Assembly: GCA_023213395.1 (NCBI GenBank)
Contig: CM041465.1
Span: 141,615,741-141,679,740, forward strand
DNA: 64,000 bases
Reading direction: 5' to 3'
Source of the DNA: Cycas panzhihuaensis
Lineage: Eukaryota; Cycadophyta
The stretch's first letter is position 1, and every line of letters starts with the position of its first letter. Below are positions 54,131 through 64,000 of the stretch, piece by piece. The notes below the pieces were generated by a model. That model had not been told where the DNA came from. It did no database searches and saw only the letters and a program-made list of their open reading frames with translations. The translations under genes and the position numbers were made by a program.

Positions 54131-54387
54131 GATTAGCTACAGGGAAAACCTAAACAATCACCTCATGGATTGCAATCTATATTGAAACTCAAGAAATGTG
54201 GCACTCGTCAGGTAGTATTGGATGATGAACACTTCTTCAAGTTGTATTCACAATTCTCACAACTTTATCAAGAAGTGATGAAATAGATGGTAGTGGAAAG
54301 CTAAAGAGGAAGGCATATAATTTCCACATGTCATAAAGCAAAGTTACTTGCTTGACAAGACACAATGTAAAATGGCATGTGTTAACA

Positions 54388-54912
54388 AGTCATAAAATAT
54401 GATAAGTAGCTTAACAAGTCAAAAGCTTAGTCCCACACTTGTTAGTTGTACACGTAAATATCAAAGTAAAAAAATTATGTACATTGTTTGCAAACACGGT
54501 TAAGGGTTAATATGTGGCAGCTATTAAAGCTTCATGTGATGCTGAGCGATGAATGTAATAGAACAAATTCCATTAGAGACACAACCCTTCAGAAGAGTCT
54601 TGAACCTGTTTGAAGAGTCGTAGCTCTTAGTTAGACGTACCATTTAGAGTCCTATAAAAGGGATCCTAGGTAGGGTTGGCAAATCATTGAATTAGTTTTC
54701 AAACCATCCAGTGATGTTACGTTGGCATTTCTAATAAATCATCGATATTGTGAGTGTATTTTTTCTCGAAAGGGTTTTCCCATGTAAACCTATGTCTTTT
54801 ATATGATTGCTATCTTGTATGGTGTGTTGTTTTTCACTATGCAAATGATGAAATGATCTGGCAAGGATTCACATGGCATCAAGACAAGCCTAAGTATGTT
54901 CAAATTCTCACA
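54388..54912 (+). repeat. Copia-4 5' LTR and primer site
   Basis: The start TGTTAACAAG is inferred; the end TTCTCACA is set by the primer site TGGTATTAGAG (54913-54923). TATA-like 'CCTATAAAAGG' at 54651. 'cgaaagggttttccca' near 54767 also occurs in the Copia-1 LTR. Confidence 0.65.
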
Positions 54913-54923
54913 TGGTATTAGAG

Positions 54924-56495
54924 TTGTCCAGGATCCTACATAGCTTTATGATGCTATTGAGAACCAAATCGTGCCATTGACAGGGTTGGTAACATGACTA
55001 GAGTCAAATAAATTAGCCTCGATCTTTTCTGATACCTTGGAGAACAAAAACAATGGAAATAATCAGTCTTATGGAGAAAATAAGCCATATTGAACTCATT
55101 TTCTGCCTGTTTTTTATGATTTTTCATCATTGAAGCTTCATACGTGTGTGAATGTTCATGTTTGGGAGCGTACGATACTGTATGGTTGATCAATAACCTC
55201 CAAAAGAGTTTGGGATTGTTCTATCAATAAGACGCTGAAGAGTATCGATTTTTTCACTATTCAAAGGCTATTTTTGCTTGATGGAAACCTATGGGAGCTT
55301 GTTGGAAAGAACCGAAAGCCATCTAGTGTCTATGTTTGAGCTATAGAGGATTCGAAATGAATATGGACTTATTTCAGAGGTTAGGCGATTGTGTGTTGGT
55401 CATCTCATGAAGGATTTTGAGCCATTCTTGAAGAAAAAACGAAGCATATCTTCCTTGTTTCTACTTGTTTCTCTTCATTGGCTTTGCTAAAATCATCTTG
55501 AGTGTCAAAATAATGTGTTTTGGTCTGAATCTTAGCCACTTGCAGAGTTTTTTCTTTGTTTGAAGCCTTCGTTTTTATATCTAAAGTCGCATGGCCATAT
55601 TGGAGGGGCAATGACCTTTTATAAGTCTCCATGCTTTGTTTACTCAAAAAATGTTTTTTTAAATTATTTTTGAGTGCCTAATGTTAAAACATTGGCATAC
55701 AAGTAGCATATTTGACATTGGGCAACTTGAAAATAAAAAAGAAAACATTGACTTTAAAAGCCACAATGGTTGTGTGAAGGGCAACGGTCCTTGGGAACAT
55801 ATTGGCTCTCCATTTACTATAAAAATTCTTTTATTCGAGCAAATTTTCAATCACAATTATGGTGAAAATCTAATATCTATCTACTACAACAGATATCACA
55901 TGAATTTACCACCATACAAAGCAGATACGAGTGATTTTTTGGTGGTTATTCATTATTTTTTCATCGCTTTGGCCTCCATACTATGGTGGGTGTGCATGGT
56001 GTTCAGTAGATGTTGTGTGATGGTTGTTGTGGCCTTCTGATTGTGTTTATCAACCGTTGAAGCCAAAAACACATAAGTCCATGGATAGTTGAAGCCAAAA
56101 TGAGCCATTTTTTGGCACTTTGGAGATCATTTTGGCCTATCAAACGATGTGCAGTCCATATTCTTGCCACATGGTTCTCATTTCCTATTGAGACTTTGAT
56201 ATACACTCTCTTAGCACTATGCAGTAGTCATTTTTTGATAGAGGGAGCCTGTTGAGAGGTCACTTTATCAATTTCAAGCCAATTTTGAGCCATTTATTGC
56301 TTGTCAAGACTATTTCAAGCCACATTGGGCATGTTGGGGTTAGGAAAAGAGGTTGTGGACACAAACCAAGTTGTAAGGGACACATTTGGCAAACATGTGG
56401 GCCACATTTATTAGTGTTGAGGTGATTTTTTTGAGTCATTTGGTCTGTGGAGGTGTTCGTTTAAGAGTAGCATTTATATTATCTTTAGATTTCAC
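54924..56495 (+). other. Copia-4 leader
   Basis: No recognised gene. A 119-codon frame (55681-56040) shows no family resemblance and is probably chance. Confidence 0.5.
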
Positions 56496-57260
56496 CATGG
56501 AAATGTTGTTGACAGTCATTTTCAATGGTAGCAACTTCAATGTATGGAGGATAGATCTACATTTGATGGTAAATTAGTTATGGACGATCACCACGAATCC
56601 AATTCTTTCTATTCCCTTTGATGAGAAGGAGAGAACACAAATGGAAGAGAACAAATTCATGGCAATTGGTTTGTTGACTCTATCTCTCACCCCAGATCAA
56701 AAAGCACTAACTCGTAACCTCGAAACGTTGAATGAAATTTGGACAAAGATGTCTAAGACCTTTGAGAGAACAAAATCAAATCATCGTGTTGCTCTATTGA
56801 TGGAATTGTTGAATATTATCATCAAAGATAAGAACAATATTAATGTCTACCTTAACAAGGTGATAGATTTGGGAAATAAAGTTGAGGCAATTAAACTAGA
56901 ATCTATTGATAAAGACCTATTGTTTACTATTACCATGTGGAGGTTTCCAGTTGCATTCATTATGTTTCAAACTATCTTTGCAAAGGATGTTACCATGGAA
57001 GATTTGAAATTTGATGAGCTAAAAACCCTTATTCTAGACAAGGATGCTAAGCTAAAGCATCATCATTTATTTCAAAGTTTTGAATCCAATCACACCTTGG
57101 AGATGAAAACATAGGGGTTGGGAAGTAATTAGAAGGAAAGAGGTCTATGGAAGTCCAGAACTTCAAAAAACCAGAAGCTGAAGAAGAGGTTCAATGGAAC
57201 TCGTAACTACTGCAAGAATGTTCGCCATAAGGAAGCAAATTGTAACAAAAAGAAGTAGGA
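56496..57260 (+). pseudogene. Copia-4 gag
   Basis: ATG at 56496, 'MEMLLTVIFNGSNFNVWRID', a stop near 56577, then a 157-codon frame (56641-57114): 'LTPDQKALTRNLETLNEIWT', 'ALLMELLNIIIKDKNNINVY'. A knuckle-like 'NYCKNVRHKEANC' (57205) follows, lacking its first Cys. The same domain order and many identical residues are seen in Copia-1 gag. Confidence 0.8.
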
Positions 57261-57360
57261 TACATAAGATGAAGGGAGAGGATATTGAAGTCCATTGTGT
57301 GAAGGTTGTTAGAAGTGGCTTAATGCCTACAATAAATAGGATCAAGAAAGGAGTACTAAT

Positions 57361-57850
57361 CTTGCTCTAGAAAGAAGATGATTAATATCAATATTGAAAG
57401 CTATTCAAATAAACAAGATAATGAACCAAAGCATGAAAGAGCATGAGCAAAACAATACCAAGATATGGAGGAGATGGAATTGGTCCACTCTCCAAGTGAA
57501 TAACAGTTTGATTAGCAAACTGGCAGCATAACAATTGACTCACACTTTATATATGAGATACATGAGAAATGGTCTCAATATAGAGTTCTGAGAAGATACC
57601 TAAGGTGTTCGATGTTTGACAAATGTCAAACATCCAAGCTACATCATTTGCATGTAGGACATGTGTCCTTTTGGGCTCTCAAGTGAGCAAAAGTGCATAA
57701 GGGTCATTTTGCCCCTTAAGTCGCAATGTCATATCACTAGGAAAGAATGTGGATGTGCACTTTATCACTTAAGTGATAAGTCATCCCATAAAGTAGAAAT
57801 AATACATGAATGATAAAGTACATTAACTTAACATGTAAACATACGGTTTA
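57361..57850 (-). repeat. Probable Copia-3 3' LTR
   Basis: Non-coding, lying next to the polypurine tract. Its inner end probably reads TGTTTACATG on the minus strand; the outer end is undefined because no partner copy is present. Confidence 0.5.
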
Positions 57851-57853
57851 ACG

Positions 57854-57870
57854 CCCCCCCCACCCCCCCC
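57854..57870 (-). other. Polypurine tract G8-T-G8
   Basis: The plus strand has C8-A-C8. On the minus strand this is an unusually G-rich polypurine tract just before the 3' LTR. Confidence 0.8.
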
Positions 57871-58038
57871 TACTATTTACAATGTTAAGTCAAACACCTA
57901 GAACTTCTCTAAATTTTACAAACTTTTCTCTACCAAGTGGCTTGGTAAAGATATCTGTTGCCTGTTGCTTTGTAGGTTTGTAGTGGAGGTTGATCTTATC
58001 GTTCTAAACATGCTCTCTGATGAAATGGTGATGAACCT

Positions 58039-58620
58039 CTATGTGTTTGGTCCCTGTGCATGAAAAATAGGATTCTTAGTCAACTTGAGCATACTTTGAT
58101 TATTGCAATACAACCTAGTGGGGTGATTTTGTTCAAGTCCAAGCTCTCCAAGAATCCGCCATAGCCAAATAGCCTCACAAGCTGTGCTAACTATAACTTT
58201 GTACTCTGCTTCCATGGATGATAAGGTAACATTGGGTTGTTTCTTGCAACTCCATGAAATGACTCCAGAACCAAGGGTAAAGCAATAAACAGAGATTGAT
58301 CTTCGACTATCTTGGCATCCTGCCCAATTAGAACCTGAGAACCCTTCTAAGATGAAGTTTTCATTATGCACATACTGAAGGCGATGCTGCAATGTGCCTT
58401 TGATATATTTCAGTATGCATTTAACTGCATTCCAATGTTTCTGATTGGGGTGAGACATGTACCTAGAACAAATCCCTACAACAAATGAAATGTTCAATCT
58501 AGTGTTGGTGAGGTAGATTAGGCTGCCAACTAGTTGCCGGAAAAGAGTGGGATTTGCAGGTTCAACTTCCTCATTGAGAGTTAGCTTTGTTCCATTCTCC
58601 ATAGGCATAAGCGTTGGTTT
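58039..58620 (-). pseudogene. Copia-3 RNase H
   Basis: A 189-codon frame: 'MPMENGTKLTL', 'LFRQLVGSLIYLTNTRLNIS', 'FSGSNWAGC' (the usual SDSDWAG with changed acids), 'SSMEAEYKVI' (Glu) and 'LYCNNQSMLKL' (Asn for the last Asp). It ends 'HAQGPNT' where the usual 'HERTKHI' begins. Catalytic Asp positions are changed. Confidence 0.85.
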
Positions 58621-58649
58621 GCAGTCATGTATTCTGAACCGCTACAAAA

Positions 58650-59440
58650 TGTCCCAAGAGTATTTTGCTTGGGAGATGAAGATATATCCTGCCTATTGCC
58701 ATACCTCAAAGCCTAAAAAGTAATGGAGAAGTCCAAGATCTGTCATCTCAAAACTTCTCTTCAAGTCACCTTGGAGAATCTCAATCATCTTAGTGTCATT
58801 TCTAGTGATCACTAAGTCATCAACAGACAAGACAATAAAAATGGCATGGTCCTTCCCAACTTTAATATATAAGTTAGGATTTGATGTGGATCAATGAAAT
58901 CCATGTCTCAAGAAATAATCATCGATTTTAGAGTACCATGCTCTTGGGGCTTGTTTCAAGCCATATAAAGCCTTTTTGAGACGACAAACCAAATGTTCCT
59001 TGCCTTGTACTTTGTAACCAGGAGGTTGCTCCAAATATACCTCCTCTTGAAGATCGCCATTGAGGAAGGTGCTCTTCACATCTATCTGATAAACTAGCCA
59101 TTTGCATTGAGCAGCTAAGACCAAGATGAGTCTGATGGTGTTTATGTTCACAACAAGTGCAAAAGTGTCCTCATAGTCAATGCCTTCTTTTTGTTTGAAG
59201 CCCTTTGCAACAAGTCATGACTTTTTCCGCTTAAGTGTATCATCAGAGTGGAATTTGGCTTTGTAAACCCATTTGCAACTGATTGTATCTTTATGCTTAG
59301 GCAATTCTAATAAATCCCAAGTTCCATTCTTCTCAATAGAATGAATTTTTTCATCCATGGCAGTCTTCCAATTTTCATTTTCATATGCCTCCTCAAAAGT
59401 GGAAGTCTCATCAACACATAGCACTTCAGCCATAAGTGCA
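58650..59440 (-). pseudogene. Copia-3 reverse transcriptase
   Basis: 'WKTAMDEKIHSIEKNGTWDL' (59370), 'CKWVYKAKFHSD', then after a stop near 59215 '[20 protein letters not shown]' (59145), '[20 protein letters not shown]', '[15 protein letters not shown]' (58960) and, in another frame, 'AIFIVLSVDDLVITRN' (58840; SVDD in place of YVDD). Clearly Copia RT with breaks. Confidence 0.85.
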
Positions 59441-59829
59441 TAATTGGTTTGCTACCACATCTTGCATGGATGTTTTTGGCTGTCCTGAATAGTCTGAGTG
59501 TACCATTTGGGCAACTTCTTGACTGATGTGACTTGAACCTCAAGATTTTCTAGTCAGAGTGGTTGATCAATAGAAGATGTGTTGGGATCAAGTGGAGTAG
59601 ACTCTGATGACAAAGAAGGAATAATCTATGCAAATGATGTACATGGTATGGAAGATTGAGAGGGAAGGAAGTCCTCAACAATCTTTTTGCCTTTGTTAAT
59701 GGCAGGTTGGATGGATGCTTGTTCCAACTCCTTATGATCATCTTTAGCAAAGATAACATCTCTTGAGAGATGCATTTTCCTAGCAATGGGATCATACAAT
59801 TTGTATGCCTTGTTGTGAATGGCATAGCC

Positions 59830-60680
59830 TACAAAAATACAATTAAGACTATGTTTATCTAGCTCTGATCTTTATTGATTAGGGATGTGCATATAAGCAG
59901 TACACCCAAAGGTCCTCAAATGGCTAACAGTAGGCCTTTTGCCAGACCTAGCCTCTTCTGGTGTGATGTTTGTGATTGCTGATGTAGGACTCCGATTGGC
60001 CACATAGGCAGCTGTATGGAATGCTTCTGCTCAGTATGCTCGAGATAGTCCTTTTGCATGCATCATGGCTTTGGCTTTGTTTGCCAAAGTCCTATTCCTT
60101 CACTCTGAAACTCCATTTTATTGAGGAGTATGTTGAATTGTGAGTTGTCTTCGAATGTCATTGTCTTTGCAGAATTGGATGAATTCCTTAGAAGTGAATT
60201 CACCTCCATTGTCTGACCTTAAAATCTTGATTGAGTGGCTAGATTCATTCTCCATTTCAAGTTTGAATTCTTTGAACTTTTGAAATGCTTCAAATTTCTA
60301 TCTGATAAAATAAACCCAAACTTTGTGTGAAAAGTCATCTATGAAGGAAATGTAGTACAATGCTCCTCCTAAAGATGTCATGGACATAGGTCCACATAAA
60401 TTTGAGTGGATCAACTACAAGGGATGTGATGCATGCCATGCTTTACCTTTTGGAAAAGGCTGTCGATATTGTGTCCCCATTATGAAAGCTTCACAAAGAC
60501 ATTTTGATCCATAAAGTCTTGGAAGCCCATGCACCATGTTTTTGTTCACCATCATCTTGATATTATCTAAGCTCAAATGGCCTAGACATTGATGCCAAAG
60601 TTGAATCTTTGACATTGATTGAGTGACTGAGTATGTCGTATCAAGTGTGATATTATTTGCATCCATCTTATAAAGTCAAT
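59830..60680 (-). pseudogene. Copia-3 integrase
   Basis: 'IQLWHQCLGHLSLDNI' (60600) and 'CLCEAFIMGTQYRQPF' (60510) cover the zinc region, with the last Cys changed. The core shows 'HSNLCGPMSM' (Asn for the first Asp), 'KILRSDNGGEFTSKEF' (60220) and 'NGVSE*RNRTL' (60110). It continues with 'RTFGCTAYMHIPN' (59910) and 'IFVGYAIHNKAYKLYDP' (59840). Several stops. Confidence 0.82.
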
Positions 60681-62065
60681 GGTCTTCATGACCAATGGCT
60701 ACCACTTGATCATACTTGTCACTAATAGTGCATTTCCCACTTTTAAACAAAACGCTCATCTGTTGTTTATCCAATTCACTAACAGATAGTAGATTCTTCT
60801 CCATTGGAGGGTTAAAATAGGCATCTCCAGTAGGAAATGTGAAAGAAAGATTGGCAGGTGAATGAAAAGAGGCAAATTTGCCTATACTTGCAATTTGTAT
60901 GGATTCATTTTTGCCAAATGTGGTTGATTGACCCATTCCTTCTTTGATGTCATATAAGAGTCCTTCACTTTCTGTTATATGACGAGATGCTCCCAAATCA
61001 ATGATCCATGTTTGATCAACATCTGAAGTGTGATAACCACAAAAGAGCTTATCTTCATCTATAAACTGGTTTGAGTGGCGTTGATTACCACCTTTGAAAC
61101 CCCCCTTCCTCTTTGACCTCCTCGATAAGCACCTCAATTTGGTTGAGGGGGTTGTTGTTGCTATTGCTATTACTAGAAATGTGGTTGTTGCTGGAACTGT
61201 TAATGAGGCTATTGCTGCCTCTGTTGCTACTAACGTGGTTGTTGGTGTCTAGATTGTTGGAGATCAGCTTGCTTCTTTCGACATTCAGGAGCTATGTGGC
61301 CAACTTTGCCACAATAATGATAGATTACATTGGTTTTTGAAGTGCCAATGTTCATGTTCCCAAACTGTTTTGTAAGTGAAAGTTTGGGACCTTGTTTGGC
61401 CTTTAACCTAGCCGTAAATGCTGTTGACATAGATGGCTCCTCATCTTCTCTTAGGTAAATTTGCTCCTCTTGAAGAAGTAAACTTTCAAGTTGATTGAAA
61501 GTTATTGTTGAAAGTGAGCTATCATGAGTAATGGATGAAATGAATCCATTATAGTCTTTAAGCAATGCATGCACAATTGTTGTCACAAACTCATCTCTAG
61601 AAGTTGGTTTACCTAATGTGTTCAACTCATTACAAATCTCTTTGATTGAAGAAAAAAATGCTAACATAGGCCTTACAAATTTCAAGTAGAGTTTGGCTTT
61701 AACCATCATAATGCGAGCTTCATCTCGCCTTTCATATAATCAGAACAAAGTGTCCCAAGCTTCCTTAAAAGTTTCAACACATACAATATTTTAATCAACA
61801 TTCACATCAATGATCATATGCAAAAAAGCCAAGGCAATTTCATCTTTGGATTCCCAAACAACAACAAGATCTAGATCTAGATGAACAATGACATTTTCAT
61901 CAATCTCACTTCGCACAGGTATAGGTTTGAGAATTTTACCAGAAACATATCCTCAAAATTCATTCATGATCAACATATTTTAAGTTTGTCATTTTCATTC
62001 TTGATAATTATCTTGTCCAATCAATTTAGTGGTATATGCATTGAGCATGTTTATAGCAATCATGT
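60676..62065 (-). pseudogene. Copia-3 gag and protease
   Basis: Gag begins near 62065 ('MLNAYTTKLIGQDNYQE') and is interrupted early. A 159-codon frame (61709-61230) carries 'MVKAKLYLKFVRPMLAFFSS', the 'DEFVTTIVHALLKDYNGFI' capsid pattern and the knuckle 'CGKVGHIAPEC' (61315). A low-complexity Gln/Asn/Arg stretch follows. Protease 'WIIDLGASRHIT' (61010; Leu for Ser in D-x-G) and 'NLLSVSELDKQ' (60790) lie in the frame 61137-60676. Confidence 0.82.
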
Positions 62066-62070
62066 TTAAG

Positions 62071-63678
62071 TCATAGAACTCTTGAAGCTAGCAGATAAAC
62101 TTGGAAACTCTAAGCTTTTGTCACTCAAGTTCCACCTTCTAACAAACCAACAGTCATAATCTTACTAGAAAATCTAATAATTGAAGAGAATGATGAGGGG
62201 TGGAGAACTAGGTTATAAAGTTGGTCCAACCTTGATCCATAAAAGAGATCCAATGGTTGACCAAGTCAAATCTAGAACAATGCAAATAGAGTTGATCTGC
62301 ATGGACATACTATGCTTTCCTTGGGATTCACAGCCCCAATAATACCGTTTTCAAACTTCATTTTCCTCAAGAAACCTTAATTGTCATACGCTAACCTTAA
62401 TTGTTATGCACCTAATGTTTTATAATGCTTTCCTTTAGAGGCAAGGATTTAACCTTTTTCGAACCTCTCCCACCAAATTTTAAAGTCACTTTGTAAGATT
62501 GTTAAAGTTGACTTTAGGTAGATTTTGCTTGGTAGATATATTTGTCAAAAAATACTTTATAAAACAGCTTACAATGAGCTTTAAATGGAAGCAATGATGT
62601 ACATTAAGAACACAACAAGTGTGTTTACAAAGGCACTTTAAAAAATAAGAAAAGTGCTTACAAAACCAAGTAAAAACCAAGTTTTTTGCTTAATGTGATA
62701 TAGTAGGGGGTTTCGTTTTTAATGAAAAATGATCAACTTGAAGATGAAATGAGTCACTTACCAAAGTAAACAACAACAACCAAGTGTTAGGACTTCAAAT
62801 AGTCCTAACCATCCAAGAAAAATGAGTGATGTTTTATCAAGAAAGGTGAATTCTTGACCCCTTTTTGACTAGGGTACTAGGTCACCATGCAAGGAGCCTT
62901 AGGAAAGTACTTAAAGAAGTTAAATTTTTTCACATTTACAATGAAAATGATGCTAAAAATCACTTATTGAGTCACTATTTGCTCATGCAATTTTTTTTTA
63001 ATGTGAAAAAGTGAACTCAAAATTAAAAAAAGTGAGTAAGCAACCTTTAAATGATAAAATATCAATTAAATATTACTTTAAAAAAAGAAACTTTAGATAA
63101 AGGAAGAATATTAAAAGGAGCATATTCTCAAATGTATAACCTAAGGTTAAAAAAAACAAAGTTGAATTTGAAATTTCTTTTCGAAAAACAGATTTATGGC
63201 AACGAACTATGGCTGAAAGTTTAATCGAACAGATGAAAAATCCGATCAAATGGCTGATCAAATCTCAGATTTGACTATAGATCTGGGGTTCTCAACTAAG
63301 CATAATCATTTTTAGACTCGCTTTGAGCGATTTGGTGCTTTATGGAGAAAGTACAGAGGATTTCACGATGATGAGAGGCACATGAATAGCAGGTTGTTCA
63401 ATCTGCCTCGGTACGACTTGGATTCAACTGAGACTAGTTGGTTGGGCCCATAACAGTCCAATAATGATACATTGAGTGTTACACGGCCGTAAGAGCAATC
63501 AATAGAGAAACAAGACTGAAAAAAATTAGTCGATTGGGTGCACATACAACTGTGGATGTGGAGTTGCATATAGACTAAAAGGGTGATGTATGGTCTTGAG
63601 ACAAATGTGTGGGACCCACAATGAGATGAGGCACCTTCCAGGGAGTTGTAGAGTGCCGATGAAGAGCTATAGCATAGA
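62071..63678. other. Unassigned AT-rich sequence
   Basis: No gene, LTR terminus or primer site recognised. It should hold the missing 5' end of Copia-3 if that is present, but no match to 57361-57850 was seen. Confidence 0.35.
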
Positions 63679-63741
63679 TTTAGAGCTCCCAGGGATTTGG
63701 AAAAAAGAGCTCCCAGGGATTTGGAAAAAAGAGCTCCCAGC
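63679..63741. repeat. 24-bp tandem repeat, about 2.5 copies
   Basis: 'gagctcccagggatttggaa' plus 'aaaa' repeats twice and begins a third time. Confidence 0.92.
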
Positions 63742-64000
63742 TGGGCATTTATAGCTCCAAATATTTATTATTAAGTGATTCCATTCATTTTCCTTTGAAT
63801 TCATTGAGTTTTTTAGCAGAGTTTTGCAAAAACGTCTCAAAAACCTAGTCACCCGTGTAGCTGTTCGAGGCTAATTTCTTCAATCTGAGAAACAATTTTG
63901 CAAAACTGAGTCCAGATCCAGATAGACGACGGAAAAACCTATCTTTTGAGGTATAACTTGCCCTAATCCATACACTTAGGGTTTTGTATGGAAATCCATA
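63742..64000. other. Unassigned window end
   Basis: No feature recognised. Confidence 0.35.

Larger units (their letters stand above)
54388..57360 (+). mobile_element. Copia element fragment (Copia-4): LTR, leader, gag
   Basis: A plus-strand Copia element of which only the 5' LTR, primer site, a 1.6-kb leader and gag remain. Protease, integrase and RT are missing downstream, where Copia-3 begins. Gag is close to that of Copia-1. Whether Copia-3 inserted into it or the rest was deleted is open; I found no continuation to the right of Copia-3. Confidence 0.7.
57361..62070 (-). mobile_element. Ty1/Copia element (Copia-3)
   Basis: A minus-strand Copia element. Gag, protease, integrase, RT and RNase H follow in order from 62065 down to 58039, then a long polypurine tract and a probable 3' LTR (57361-57850). 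No 5' LTR or primer site was found right of 62070, so the 5' end may be deleted or interrupted. It is less decayed than Gypsy-1 but has several stops and frameshifts. Confidence 0.8.

Noticed and set aside
55681-56040. 119-codon plus-strand frame in the Copia-4 leader
   Set aside because: No motif, position in a leader, and a hydrophobic end that looks like chance.
1-64000. CRISPR arrays, bacterial operons, tRNA or rRNA genes
   Set aside because: Repeats are few, irregular or retrotransposon-derived, and no tRNA cloverleaf or rRNA sequence was recognised; only primer sites that resemble tRNA 3' ends occur.

Overview
The window is plant nuclear DNA from a large, repeat-dominated genome. I find no ordinary host gene. 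Almost everything that can be recognised is retrotransposon: Ty1/Copia, Ty3/Gypsy (chromovirus and Tat lineages), plant LINEs with an RNase H tail, tRNA-iMet-type primer sites and 5-bp target-site duplications (TSDs). The mix of ancient, strongly decayed copies and deep nesting would suit a gymnosperm-like genome, but the species cannot be fixed from the sequence.

Layout. 1-1030 is a diverged LTR fragment. 2009-5234 is a minus-strand chromovirus deletion derivative with intact ends (TSD AAGAA). 7540-10862 is a 5'-truncated LINE. From 12329 to 53533 lies what I read as one very old Gypsy element (Gypsy-1), split into LTR-gag-PR (left) and RT-RH-IN-LTR (right) by about 35 kb of later insertions. 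These are: Copia-1 (minus, 14143-20008, TSD AATAT) in gag; an undefined minus-strand LTR element (LTR 49712-50118); Copia-2 (plus, 22978-49138, TSD AATGT); and, inside Copia-2, a 2-kb gag-only element (27050-29068, TSD ATGAA) and a 16.9-kb Tat-lineage Gypsy element (31553-48416, probable TSD ATAAC). To the right are a minus-strand LINE fragment (53760-54130), a plus-strand Copia gag with LTR (Copia-4) and a minus-strand Copia-3 (57361-62070). LTR divergence follows the nesting order: the Tat, gag-only and Copia-2 LTR pairs are very similar, Copia-1 less so, and Gypsy-1 least.

The most interesting object is in the Tat element. Between its integrase and its 3' LTR, on the opposite strand, there is what looks like a separate three-exon gene. 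It has its own TATA box, a 480-bp and a 111-bp GT-AG intron whose phases fit exactly, a plant-mobile-domain-like N-terminal part and a coiled-coil C-terminal part. Head-to-head with it is a second, archaeal-type RNase H on the element's sense strand. The coding frames of this element are broken only by in-frame stops that single transitions can explain.
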